From the NCBI RefSeq assembly GCF_024713945.1, contig NC_134677.1:496001-560000 (forward strand): DNA of 64,000 bases. The letters run 5' to 3'. How positions within the stretch are numbered: position 1 is the first letter of the stretch; each line of letters begins with the position of its first letter. The stretch is from Dermatophagoides farinae (lineage: Eukaryota > Arthropoda > Arachnida > Sarcoptiformes > Pyroglyphidae). Of the stretch, positions 51,283-63,200 are shown piece by piece. The translations under genes were made by a program, and so were the position numbers. A model generated the notes under the pieces. That model saw only the letters and a list, made by a program, of their open reading frames with translations, did not search any database and had not been told where the DNA came from.

Positions 51283-51290
51283 TGACGTCA
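51283..51290. promoter_or_regulatory. Full palindromic CRE (TGACGTCA) upstream of the uridine kinase
   Basis: A perfect CREB/ATF consensus lies 188 bp before the kinase ATG at 51478, the usual promoter-proximal distance. Function is inferred from sequence only. Confidence 0.4.
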
Positions 51291-51477
51291 TTTTTGTTTT
51301 CTCGTAAATATCAATTTCAGAGAAATCAAATTTTAATTCATCGTCATTTGAAGAATTCTTTTTTCGCAAGGATAAAAGAAAATCCCTGTACGTTTGTTTT
51401 CAACTTTTCATCATCCTTGATCAATTTCAATCAATCGAATTGAATCGAATCAAATCAAATCAAATCAAATCAAAAAC

Positions 51478-53559
51478 ATGTCGAATGAAAATCAATCATC
51501 ATCAAGTAAAACAACTGGAACGGAATCATTATATCAGGACAATTGTTTCACTAATTGTCTATCATCATCGTTGCCATCATCATCATCAGGTGGTGGTCAA
51601 CAACAAACCAGTGATGGTTTTCATCCTATCCGTTATTCATTTCAGAAACAACCATTTGTTATCGGTGTTGCCGGTGGTACAGCATCGGGAAAGGTATATA
51701 ATCGATATCAATCGGAAATGAATCAATAATGTAATTTTAATCCATCCAAAATCAACAATAGTCGACAGTATGTTCAAAAATCATCAAACGACTTGGACCA
51801 ATTGATCCAAAATCCATTTATTTATCACATGAAAAACGTGTTGTTCGTATTTCACAGGATTCATTTTATCGTAAATTAACCGATGAAGATCGTCAAATGG
51901 TTGACAAAGGAATGTTTAATTTTGATCATCCATCAGCGTTTGATGTTGATCTGATGGTACGTACATTACGTGATGTTTGTGATGGTAAAATGGTTCGTGT
52001 ACCAATCTATAATTATAATGAAAATGAAATGTAAGTTTTTTTTTTGTTGAAATACAAAATCACAAAACAAAACAAAAATTCAAATTGTTTTTTTTTGTGT
52101 TAAAAAAAAATAGCAGCGACAAAGAAGAGATAATTTATCCGGCTGACGTAATACTTTTCGAAGGCCTGTTGTTATTTTATTTTCCTGAATTACGTCAAAT
52201 GTTTCATATGAAAATATTTGTCGATACGGATCCAGATACACGACTATCACGTCGTGTTATACGTGATGTTAAAGAAAGAAATCGTGATCTAAGCCTAGTG
52301 TTGGCACAATATTTGAATTTTGTTAAACCTTCATTTGAAGAATTTTGTCTTCCTGTAAGTGTATATAGTGTGTTTGAATATGACCCAATCAATCGATTAA
52401 TTCATTTATTGATTGATTGATTATTTATATAGACAAAAAAATATGCCGATATAGTTGTACCACGTGGACCTGATAATGAAGGTAATTTTTATTAATTGAT
52501 TTTTTTCGCTATATTTCAAACAATGTTGCATGTTCATAATCAAAAAAAAAAAAAAAAAAATTTGGCCGGTTATTTCAAAGGGGTGGTAAAAAAAGGGTTA
52601 AATTTTCAAAAATCATACTGACACACAAACAAATGCACAGAGACCAAAAAAAAAAAAAAAATATAAAGAATCTAGGCCAATGTTATTTTGACTACAGATA
52701 AAAAAAAACCAAACACGCTACACACTTCACACTACTCTTATCTCTACTTATCTTTTCTTTTCTTTCTTTATTATGATGAAAATGATGATGATGACTTATA
52801 TTATGCTTTTTCATCCCATCCAAACAAAAACAACAACAACAACAAAAAAATATTTATCATCAAGTGGCGGTCAATTTGATCGTAACACAAATACATTCGG
52901 TTGTTGATCCTACAATACGACATCGAACAATAAAATTTGGCCGATTATCATTGATTAATGATAATGGTGATGAATTTAAAAATTCACCAAAAAGAAAATT
53001 ATTGTCATCATCGTCATCATCATCGTCGACATTATCATCATCATCATCGTCGACATTGTCGTCATCGATGGTTGAGAAACAAAATTCTCTTATTAATGGC
53101 TCAAACATTGTTAACGAAGAAAAAGGTGAAAAACCAATCAATGGTATATTGAATAAAACAACAAAATCGATTCCGGTTCAAATTCGATATCCTAATAATG
53201 GTGGTGGTGTTTACACCAATGGTCATCATCATCATCATCATCAAGCATGTGGTTTATTGGCTGATAAAATTGATGATCTATATCTATCATCATCAGCACC
53301 ATCTTATTTAAATAATGGAACCATAAAATTCACCACCACCAATCATAAACCATTGTTGATGGTCAATCATGATGATAATGAATTGAAAAATGATCTGGCT
53401 TTTCATCATCATCATCAAAATCATTTAAGGCCATCAAACCAATCATCATCATCATCATCATCATCGACGATATCTGTTTCATCGACAACAACAGTAACCG
53501 GTGTGGAAAACACCAATAATGGCCAATCGGCTAAAATTTTAATGATTGCAAGCCGTTAA
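51478..53559 (+). CDS. UCK2: Uridine-cytidine kinase (UCK1/2-like) with a long low-complexity tail, five exons
   Basis: Phosphorylates uridine and cytidine to UMP and CMP in the pyrimidine salvage pathway; cytosolic. Exons: 51478-51693, 51762-52030, 52114-52354, 52433-52481 and 52865-53559, giving 489 aa. The kinase core matches UCKs closely: P-loop [12 protein letters not shown] (split by intron 1), [71 protein letters not shown] and AVNLIVTQI. Human UCK1/2 end within about 260-280 residues. Here an N-terminal Ser/Gln-rich segment and about 195 residues of Ser, His, Asn and Thr-rich tail are added. Exon 3 begins at a NAGNAG acceptor (TAGCAG), so one Ser is optional. The UCK1 versus UCK2 choice is not resolvable. 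Confidence 0.94.
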
Positions 53560-54378
53560 AAAAAATTTATTAGACAAAGTATTTGTGTGGATGGATGAAA
53601 TTTTATAAATCAAAATTTTACAACAAAACAAAAATTTCAAAAAAATTTTTTAATTTTACACAAAACAACAAGCAAACATATATTGATTTTATTGTGATTG
53701 TGATTTTTTTTCATTCATTCTTCTCAAAAAAAAAGTAAAACAAAAACTTTATCTTATCAGATTTTCCACCACTATAGGATGGATTTGGACATTTTGAGAT
53801 TTATAAATTCAAAGAAAAAAAACCAAAAAAAAAAATCTGTGATTTTCTAGCTTTCCCTCTCTCTCTCTCACTCTCTCTCTCTCTCTCTCTCTCTCAATCA
53901 ATCAATCGATTAAACCGGGTAGAATTCAATGAAACAAATCAATCAACCATTTTTTTTTAAACCGGAATATGAAAAGGAATTCTGTAGGGAAAATTTTTTT
54001 TATAAAAAAGTATTTTTTTTTATTACTTGCATTTTCAATTTTTTTTTGTAATCTACAATAACCGAACCGGGCCAATATTTCAAAATTTTTTTTTTTGTAA
54101 TAAATTTTCTTTCTTTCTTTCTTTTTTACTTTCAATTTTTGATTATGAACAACATATATTTTTCATGTGATATGAGATGATGCAACATTGAAATGTTTTT
54201 TTTTCAATTTGAATCAAAATTTATTCGAAACTTATTATTCACAATCTATTTTCTTTCTTTCTTTCTCTCTCTCTTTTTTTCCCATTTAAAACACACATAC
54301 ACACACACACACACAAATCACTATTATTGATCAATCAATGCAGTTGCAATCGATTTCATTGTACAAACAATAAGAGAT
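53560..54378. other. 3' flank of the uridine kinase
   Basis: AT-rich with a long CT tract (about 53850-53894), poly-T runs and a CA tract near 54297-54315. Probably 3' UTR plus intergenic. No gene is seen. Confidence 0.5.
53850..53894. repeat. (CT)n microsatellite
   Basis: About 45 bases of CT repeat with one interruption (CACT). Confidence 0.9.
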
Positions 54379-54654
54379 TTGATTACAAATAAAATTAAAT
54401 TTCAAAAAATCATGACAACAACAACGACGACGACAAACAACAACAACAATGATAACAATAGTGGTTCAAATTCGACACCTGTATCACCTGTTGTCAATAA
54501 TAATGAACAAATGACAATTAAAAAATCAAATCATCATCACCATCATCATCATAGACATCGAAATCAATCGAAACCAATGGAAATTATACGCACTAGACAT
54601 AATAGTGATTCAAAAGAGGACATTTCATATAATCGATTAAATCCATATGAATAA
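54379..54654 (+). CDS. Possible small ORF or last exon, unrecognised
   Basis: An open frame of up to 91 codons; an alternative start at 54412 begins MTTTTTTTNNNNND. Most is repeat-coded (Thr, Asn, His), but the last about 25 residues (KPMEIIRTRHNSDSKEDISY and on to NPYE) look like ordinary protein. It ends 27 bases from the convergent TELO2 stop. It could be the last exon of a gene whose other exons I cannot see, an alternative 3' exon of the uridine kinase, or chance. No family recognised. Confidence 0.25.
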   Translation: MITNKIKFQKIMTTTTTTTNNNNNDNNSGSNSTPVSPVVNNNEQMTIKKSNHHHHHHHRHRNQSKPMEIIRTRHNSDSKEDISYNRLNPYE

Positions 54655-54680
54655 GAATAAATCTCATTATCAACCGAAAG

Positions 54681-57557
54681 TCACATCATCACATGTAACA
54701 TTGATTTCACCATACTCACCGATGATTGTTGCTGTGTCAATTGTGATTGAATTTGATTGACCATCTTGTCCAATGTCATCATCACTTGATATGCTTTGAT
54801 CATACAATTTTGATTTAAATCATCAATGATTATGTCTGTGTGAAAATGAAATCAAATTATTTATAATTAAAAAAAAATCAATATCAATCCAAACCTTGAA
54901 GCCAGATTTTAAAATCAATCATTTGATTTGATAATTCATTTAAAAGATAATGACCAGGTGTTGATTGTAAGACAATCTTAAATGTTTGAATGATTGCTGA
55001 ACGAACATTGCTGTTTGAATTTTGAATAAAAAAAAATGCAAACAGTAAATTAAATTAAAATTGTAATCAAACACAAAAAAACAGCGAACCTTTTCGAATG
55101 ATTACGATAAGAATAAATGAATGGCAATAATTCTTTTGACATTAACATTGTTTGTGAATGTTGATGACAATTCTGTAACAGGATGCCCAATGCCAATATT
55201 AATGATTCAACAATGAATGAATCGATATCGTTGATTTTCAATTTTAAATCCATTTTTTCAAAATCACGTAATAATGGAAAGAAAAAATATTTTGCAAATG
55301 GCACGAATCGATTCGATGATGATGACATTGTTGATGATTCTGAATGTTTTTGATGATAAATTGGTGAAATAAATCTTGTATTGGATTTTATTCGCTGTTC
55401 GATTATGGATTTCCAATTTTGCTGTTCAGAACGATCACCATCATCATTATAATCGGTATCGATAGTGAAAAAATCACGTTGAAATTTTTGATTCTTTTCA
55501 CTGATTGATAAAAGTTTCTGACTGTTTTCTGGAATTGGTTTGATAAATTTATCATGATCTTTATATTTAAATGGCTGTAATTGACACAGTTCTTCACTGG
55601 CTTTTGTCAATACAGCAAGAACATCTAAACGATTCTGGATGGATATATACGGTGCATAGAAACGATCAGCTAAATAGCTGGCAACAATTTTTGGTGATCC
55701 AACACAAAGTGCAATCAATGAATTCAGTCGTAATTGATCGAAATTTTCAATACCACCATTATTATCTAAATCTACAAGTATTTTTGCCAAACGTAATGAT
55801 ACCGAATCCAATTGATTATAATGATCAGTATTGGCACGAATTATTTTCTCAGCTGATTGTAGACATTTTTGTTTCCATTCAGATTTTTCGTCATCACTAC
55901 ATAGTCCTTCAATCAAATCTTGCAGATAGATGGGCCGCTGTTTAGAGCTATCAATCAATAGGATATCTTGAATATTTTTCTGATTTTTCAATATTGAAGA
56001 AGTGCCCAAATTTTTCTTTGTAAAACGAACATCATCACCGATTGGAATATCATTTGAAATATCATATGGTTCTAGATCATCATCGTCGTCATCATCGCTA
56101 TCAAATGTTGTTGATTTCATCATATCCACTATATTAACATTATCATCAGTAGTAGCAGTGGTTGTTGTTGTTTGTTCATCATCATTGGTCATCATAGATT
56201 GTGTGGAAATTTCGTTTTGATTTTGAACATTATCAAATAATTGATCCAAATCGAATGAACCAAGATATTTTAAATGTTTACAACAATCATCATTTTCTAA
56301 TGCATCAAGTTCTGGAAATTTTGGCAATTCAATATCGATAGAATTGAATCGAATGAAAAGATCAAATAGAATGACTGATGTAGTGAGGCCAATATTACGA
56401 AATTCTTGCTGTGAACAAGCCAGATTTATTGTCGAACCAATAAAAGTTGATGATTGTAATTTTTTGATAATTTTTTCCATATCTTTGACATTGCTTTGAT
56501 TTTCTGATAATAATAATAATCTTGTAAATAAAATCATTAAACGACAAAAATAAAATTGCTGTTGATATTGACGATAATTGAATGCATTAGAATTTGACCA
56601 TGCATCCATTACATTTAGTGAAGCATTGATGAACCACTTGCGATTCGCACGAAATAAATAGCCCAATAAATTATAGATGAATTGATCATCACGATTATTA
56701 TTATTGTTATTTTGATAAACAACCAATGGACAATGATAAATGAGAATGAATTTGTTTGTCAATAGAAATTCAATTTTCGATAATAATGAATCATGATGTT
56801 TGTGTAGATAATCGAATGGAAATAAAATTTCCATCGATTTAGGACTAGATGAATGATGCAATATCATTTTGAATAATGGTTCTAAAAATTTAGACATTTC
56901 AGAAATGGTTGGTCCATCATCATCATCCTCTTCACGGTGATATGAAAATAGAATATGTTGTGTAATGATCATCCATCGAACATCATCGATTAATTTATTG
57001 AATAAATTTTCAAACAAATGAATCCAAATCAATTCTTGATAACCACGTAGACACAAACGACGTATAATACAATGCATATGGTGCATAATAAATGATTCCA
57101 TAGCTTGTTCAACTCGATATATTCCATCAAGAATCTGTTGCAAAACCCGACAAAGTCGGGCAATGTAATTTTTTGTTTCAAATTTATGTGGATAACCAGG
57201 ACCATATAGATTTGCAATCAATTCGGGAAATGATACCAAAATGTTGATAAATTTATCCAACTCAAATGATGAATATTTCATCGTTTGTTTCCGGATAGAT
57301 GTTGTCATGATAAGATTTTCAAAATTTTCCGATTCAAAAATGACATCGATAAGAATCGCAATCATTTTATCACGTCTTAATGATTTTTCTTTTTCAATCA
57401 ATAATTTTTCAATAAAAACATTGAATTTGATGATTGATCGAGACGATAGAATATACTGGTGAAATTCATCATATTTTTCAGCATCATTTTCGATTCCATT
57501 CTTTAATCGATCAATATTTTGGGCAATATTTTCAAAATTATCTTCGATCGAATCCAT
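54681..57557 (-). CDS. TELO2: TELO2/TEL2 (PIKK maturation factor), three exons
   Basis: Core of the TTT complex (TELO2-TTI1-TTI2), which with HSP90/R2TP stabilises mTOR, ATM, ATR and SMG1. Exons: 55090-57557, 54895-55010 and 54681-54835, giving 912 aa (human is 837). The N-terminal HEAT-like helices are divergent; the C-terminal block is diagnostic: KQRPIYLQDLIEGL, RLAKILVDLDN, LRLNSLIALCVGSPKIVASY, FYAPYISIQNRLDVLAVLTK and FVPFAKYFFFPLLRDF. Exons 2-3 continue the helical C terminus (SNVRSAIIQTFKIVLQS, MIKAYQVMMTLDKMV). The acidic Asp-rich linker near residues 480-500 is where CK2-phosphorylated serines lie in other animals. The donor of exon 1 is the weak GTTCGC. The exact C terminus after residue about 895 is uncertain, because a GTGAGT donor lies inside exon 3. 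Confidence 0.88.
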
Positions 57558-57644
57558 GATTGATGATGAAATGTAAACAAAATTTTTTCAAAACAATGTG
57601 CTCGACGCTATTCATAAATGTGGTAATAATATAAAAAATCGATT

Positions 57645-58615
57645 TTAATTTTCCAGATATGTTAAAATCAATAAATCAGTTGAAAAAATGACATTATCAG
57701 CTAATAAATCTTTCAAATGATGAGAAAAACAAAAGAAATTCTTCTGTTTTTCACAACATTTTCGTTGATCATTCGTATCGATTAATAATCGTTCACTAGT
57801 AAGAATTAATTTTGGTGCATTCCATTGATTATTCTTGTTGATCAGTGACCATTTCTGTGCTAACCAATCAACACATTTACCAATGGACCATTCACGGCAA
57901 AGAAATATTGGTTCATCACGAAATTCTTTACATTGTTGATTGTAGCCAATTTCATTTGCAATGAATGAAAGATAAAAATATTCACGTTCTTCTTGCGGCG
58001 TTGATTCAAGACCAATGGCTTTGGATTTTAATTTCATTAATGCCACTTTCAATGCTAATGGATTATTTTTGGCACCACGATTTTTTACATTCATTCCCGG
58101 TTTATATACCGACCGTATTTTGGCTAATATTTCATCGGTTTTTGAATCAATTTTCTTGTCATCGATTTGATTCGATATGAGTTTCAAACATTTATGATCC
58201 ACTTGATGACGATGATTTAAACAAAATCTTTTCATACAATGATTACAAACTGATGATTGTGTAATTTGTACGGAATCTATGCAAAAATGGCATTTAATAA
58301 AATCATCATTTGATCGATGATCATTGTCTTGATTGGATTCATAACGTTTTTCTGCCACACATTCATGTGAAATTCTATGATCTTTGCTATTTCAAATGGA
58401 GAAATCATCATCATTTTCAGAATCTTAGAATCATCAAAAAAAAATTACCAGAAAAAATTATTACAATCAACACATTTGACTGGTAAATAATCTAAATGAT
58501 GATTGTTTTCAAAAGAAATTATTTGAAAAAAAAAATTTTTCAAACAACAAAAAAAATTATTACCCAAAATCGAACAAATGGAACAATGTTGACCTAAATG
58601 TGGTAATTCGGCCAT
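57645..58615 (-). CDS. ZFAND1: AN1-type zinc finger protein 1 (ZFAND1/Cuz1), three exons
   Basis: Recruits p97/VCP and the 26S proteasome to stress granules in yeast and mammals; cytosolic. Exons: 58564-58615, 58449-58491 and 57645-58386, giving 278 aa (human is 268). The first AN1 finger starts HCSICSILDYLPVKCVDC and continues FFCKDHRISHEC across two introns. The second is CHFC..SVCNHCMKRFCLNHRHQVDHKC. The C-terminal ubiquitin-like region has LALKVALMKLKSKAIG, IFLCREWSIGKCVDWLA and ILTYLEN, matching the family. Introns are 72 and 62 nt, GT..AG. It lies 87 bp upstream of TELO2 on the same strand, so its 3' UTR likely overlaps the TELO2 promoter. Confidence 0.95.
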
Positions 58616-58869
58616 GATTAACGAACAAAAAAAAAATTTAATTTCGGAATTCAAAGTTTATAAACAAAAAAAAATCATTTGTCAGCATTTTTTTTTATTG
58701 GTCAGTTTATACTCGACAAGTTACACACATGTGTACATTAAGATGTTGTGGTGACATTTGCGAAAAAAAAAAATTTCAAAATTCAAAAAATTCATCATTT
58801 CCGATAAATAAGCAATCAATCAAATCCAAATTGTTGTTAGTAGTAGTAGTAGTGGTGGTTGTCCAATTA

Positions 58870-59175
58870 TTATTTTGTGCATCCATTTTGTTGTGATGAA
58901 CCACCACCACCATCGGCATTTCGTTGTGTTAATAATAGGCCAAAACGTTTTTTAATCATAATTCTTTCATTTGCATAACGATCATCTGGTGAAAAACGAG
59001 CTACAAAAAAAAAAATAAATTTAGAACAAAAATTATGGCACTGAACAAACAAACAACATTCGCTTCATAATATACCTGGATGAGCCGAAAATGTTGGACG
59101 TCCAAATGGATCAACTTTGGCCATAGTATAGACACGTTTATTGCTTGTATCATCCAGATAATACATTAGATACAT
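58870..59175 (-). CDS. NOP10: H/ACA ribonucleoprotein subunit NOP10, two exons
   Basis: Smallest core protein of H/ACA snoRNPs; it bridges dyskerin/NAP57 and the RNA for pseudouridylation and telomerase RNP assembly, in nucleolus and Cajal bodies. Exons: 59076-59175 and 58870-59000, giving 76 aa (human is 64). The sequence is family-typical: [41 protein letters not shown] and [12 protein letters not shown] Gly/Ser/Gln tail of about 15 residues is extra. The 75-nt intron splits the Ala codon of SAHPA. It has no zinc cysteines, as expected for the eukaryotic protein. Confidence 0.97.
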
Positions 59176-59501
59176 TTTGTTTTCTTTTGTGTAATTAATC
59201 GATTGAAAAACCAAACCAAACAAACAAAATTAATTTGAATCAAAATTGATTTCTTTTTTTCTCTCTTCCAACACACACACACAATATATGTGTAATACAA
59301 AAAAAAATGACCATGTGCTCATGGCAATGAGCATGCTCAGAATTTTATTTTCAAAATTCATAAAATATGTAAACAGATTTTTTTTGTTTGTTTTTGTTTT
59401 TGTCTTTAGAAAACAATTTTTATTTTCAACTACAAATCAACCAAAAATACACAGCAAAACAAAAAACAAAATTACAGAAAGAGAAAGCGATCGAATGATG
59501 A

Positions 59502-60200
59502 TCAATGTAAATCAATACGTAAAACATATTTAAAATTATGGCGAATAATAGCGAAACCGATGCCGGTAAAAAATGACAAAATTGAACAAATCAAATGAAT
59601 AACGGCAACAATTTTCAAATCATAACGTATGGTTGTATTTGTTAACCAATCACCAGCCAAGATGGCCATCATATCATCATCATCACCATCATTACCATCA
59701 TGTTGATCAAAATAACAGCTAAACATGTTGAAAAAATAAATGGCAATGATAAAATTTATAATGGCAATCAATGTGAATAGAAAAAAACTTGTACGACAAA
59801 AATTACGACGAAATTTTGTCGTCTTAATTCTTGTACATAAACATTGTATGATCAATAATAATAATGAAATAACACTGGTTATAATGGCAACAATTAATGA
59901 TAGATTCACTTGAATCTGGCGATGATTCCAACATTGTGGTCGTGGAAATAATAGATAAATATAAGGCCATATCGATGTTGCCAATATGATCAATATGATC
60001 CATGTTAGATAATAAATGGCACCTAAACGTATTAATCGTATACGTCGTTCACGATTATTATTTTGATTTTGATAATTTAACATTGATTTTGGTGTCAATC
60101 GTTGACAATGACAATGATGATGATGATGATGATGATGTCCTTTTGTCGATGGTGTCATTGTCGTTAGACTTGTTGATTCTTCAATATTTGATGAATCCAT
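59502..60200 (-). CDS. Unrecognised four-transmembrane protein, 232 aa, single exon
   Basis: Not assigned to a family. The cytosolic-looking N terminus carries an eight-His run and a basic patch (NNNRERRIRLIRLG). Four hydrophobic segments follow at about residues 57-86, 97-123, 133-159 and 194-218. The loop between segments 3 and 4 is acidic (DQHDGNDGDDDDM), has a cysteine and an NTT glycosylation sequon, and is the larger extracellular or luminal loop. The short loop 1-2 has one cysteine (PQCW). Topology resembles small tetraspans (MS4A, LAPTM, claudin-like), but no signature (CCG or the claudin WxxC motif) is present. Its stop lies 300 bp downstream of the NOP10 start on the same strand. 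Confidence 0.65.
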   Translation of the reverse strand: MDSSNIEESTSLTTMTPSTKGHHHHHHHHCHCQRLTPKSMLNYQNQNNNRERRIRLIRLGAIYYLTWIILIILATSIWPYIYLLFPRPQCWNHRQIQVNLSLIVAIITSVISLLLLIIQCLCTRIKTTKFRRNFCRTSFFLFTLIAIINFIIAIYFFNMFSCYFDQHDGNDGDDDDMMAILAGDWLTNTTIRYDLKIVAVIHLICSILSFFTGIGFAIIRHNFKYVLRIDLH

Positions 60201-63200
60201 TTTTCTGTGTGTGTGTATGGGTGTGATTTGAAATTATTTAAATGAAAAAAAAATCCTCGGTTTTCAATTTTTTTCCTCTCTCTCACACACAATAAATTAT
60301 TTATAGAAAAATGAAAAAAACAAAGCAAAAAGTGTGCAATGTGCGGTAGAAAGCCACACAGACGAAGAAAAGTGAAAAATTTTTCAATCCATGGATGGAG
60401 GTTTTTTTTGTTCAATAATTTTTTCTCTGATGAAAGATTTTTCTATTTTGTCAATCCCAAACACACATGTGAAAACACTTTAAAAAAACGAGGGCAAAAA
60501 AAATGAAGCAAACTTTGTCTCTATGTGTGTGTTTGTTTGTTGTTGTTTTTTGTTGATTAAAAATGATGTTGTTCAACAAAAAAAATGAAATGAAGTGAAA
60601 TGAGATGCGAAAAACATAAATTCGACTTGTCAACTCTCTCTGTTCGTCTTGTTCTTCTTCAAAAAACTTGACAACAATAAATTATTTGTGTGTAGTTTTT
60701 TTTTTTGTGGTTTGATCAGTAAAGTTTTGCCAAGACCAGCGTGAAATGATGATCATAATAACAATAAAAATTAAGTCAAAAGAGGCAAAAAGTAAGAGAC
60801 ACAAATCTTACACACACACACACTGAGAGAAAAACATTTCAAAATTCAGTCATCCGTTTTTGTTTTACATCATCATGATCATCATTGTTATGTTTGGTTT
60901 CCATGTTTTTGATTATTATGATGATGTCGATGATGATTTCGGTTTACGGCTGTACAGACTACAGAATTCAATCTTTAAACAATCATCGTATAAGTTTTTT
61001 TTTTCATTCTGGGAAAAATGATTTTCTTTTGTCTTTTCTTGGCGGTGATTCAGTAACAGCAGTAGCAGCAGCAGCAGTAGTACAATTTCATTGTGAATTT
61101 GATTTAAAAAACATCAGTAGACATCATCATTATATGGCTAGGCTGTGTCATTAACGTCAAAATGAAACGAAATAAAATCATCATCATCTGTTTATTACAG
61201 AAAATAGAAAATGGAAAAAAAAACAAGAAAATTGATTAATTATTCATTGTAAAGCATCTGGAAAAAAAAACTAAAAAAAAATGAATCCAGAATCAAATTC
61301 TCTCTGCGTGTGTGTGTGTGTGTGTGTGTGTGTAACTTTGAAAAAAAAATCATTCCATTCTGATTGATCTGATATTGATTTCGATGTTTTTTTCTTTTTA
61401 CTACCACCACCAAAACTGTCACAACTTGTCAAAAAGAAAAAACAAATGTTACGCCTTTATTTGTTTTGTTTTTGTTGTTGTCGTTGTCGTTGCTGTCCGG
61501 ACATCATCATCATCATAATGCCACAACCACTAATGCACACCACCACCACCACCACCACCACCACCACCACCACTAACCACCACATCATTATAGACATCAT
61601 TGTTGATTGTCATCGAAAAAAAATATGATATGATCTCAAACATCTGACGATGACGACAACAACAACAACAACAGCGAAAAGTAGAATAATCGATATGACA
61701 ACCAAAAAAAAAAAAAAAAATTCTTCATTCATCCGGTCGAATGAATGAATTAGGATCATATACGACAAACACACACACACAGACATATGGAAACATAATT
61801 GTTATTTAGATGGTTTTTGTTGTTGTTGCTGCTGGATTTCCGGTTTTTGTGTGTGTGCGCGTGTTCGTCTACTAATTATTATAAATGTCCTGGATCATAA
61901 ATTCAATTTTTTTTTTCATTTTTAAATGAATAAATGTCAAGCTAGGAAGTTTGACATGAATATAAATAAATAAATCATTAAAATGAAACGAAAGAAAAAC
62001 TTTATGATCTAGAAAGAAAGAAAAACAAACAAACGAACGATATATCATCATCATCAAAATCAATCGATCGATCGATCATGATAATGTAAACAACAAACAA
62101 AAAAACAAACACAAAACACGCATATTAAAAAACAATGAAAACAGGTAGAATATATGCAAAATGATCAATAATCAATATATTGAAATATCAAACAGAATAA
62201 AAAACAAACAGCAAAAAAAAAATTGATACAGTAAAACATTGACCAAATTGTTGATTGACTTGATCGACTTGATCAATTGATCATTATCATTACCATCACC
62301 ATCACCATCACCATCACAACATACAAACAAAACGAAAATGGCAACCAAATGACTGACGATCGATTGATTGATAATGATGATGATGTTTGACGGTCATTGT
62401 AAAAAGGGAAAAACAAAATTTTCCACCTTCATTACTCACCAGAGGAAAAAGTGAATGTTTTGAAAATGAAAAAAAAAATTTTTTCGTTGTGAAAATATGA
62501 AAAAAAACTGGTTTACATTTTTTTTTTATTTTAGCTAGTGGCCATCATCGTCGTGGTAGTCGTCATTGCCGCCGTTGGTTATTTTTTTCAAAAAAATTAT
62601 CAAGAAAAAAAATGACGTTTGGCAACAACACATGCAATGTGTACATCCACACTGGCACACAAGTGATGTGAATAACTAGAGAAAAGGCGTCATACGAATC
62701 ATCGTCATGATCATCATGATCATGATGATGATGTGATGAGCTAAAAAAAACTTGTAATTACAAAATAGACACATCAAACGCACACACATAGACAAACGAA
62801 AAGAAAAACATCCAATGATCAAGAACCATGCGTTTAACCACACACACACACACACACAAACAAACAGAATAAGATGTGTGTGTGTGTGTGTGTGGATATT
62901 CAATTATTAATCATATCAAAAAATAGAATTCCGTATAAAACAAGAATCTTGATAATGGATCATTTCGTTCGATCGTTTATCGGCAAAAAAAAAACGTGAT
63001 TCAATTTTTGCCATTCAATTTAATCATTGATCTATTACATAGATAGATGGAAAGTCAATACTTGTTAAAATTCAAACATAACCCAAAAAAACACCAAGAG
63101 AGAAAATCAACAAATAAACAACCAGAATAAAATAAGGGCACGATTCTTGAATTCGTGAAAGAGAAGTGGAAAAAAAACTAGTCGTGTTGTCGCTGTTGTT

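Larger units (their letters stand above)
47043..51477. other. Gene-poor region between the homeobox gene and the uridine kinase
   Basis: Holds CT (about 47110-47127), GTG (47895-47920), CA (about 48384-48408), ACG (48467-48483), CCAT (48901-48927) and ATC (about 48650-48675) repeats, two strong inverted repeats near 49.5 and 49.8 kb, and the promoter of the downstream kinase. I see no paired-box exon or other coding exon on either strand. Confidence 0.55.

Noticed and set aside
60885-61154. 89-codon frame with a signal-peptide-like start
   Set aside because: The hydrophobic start is made of ATG/ATT repeats and the rest has poly-Ala from GCA repeats. No further support.
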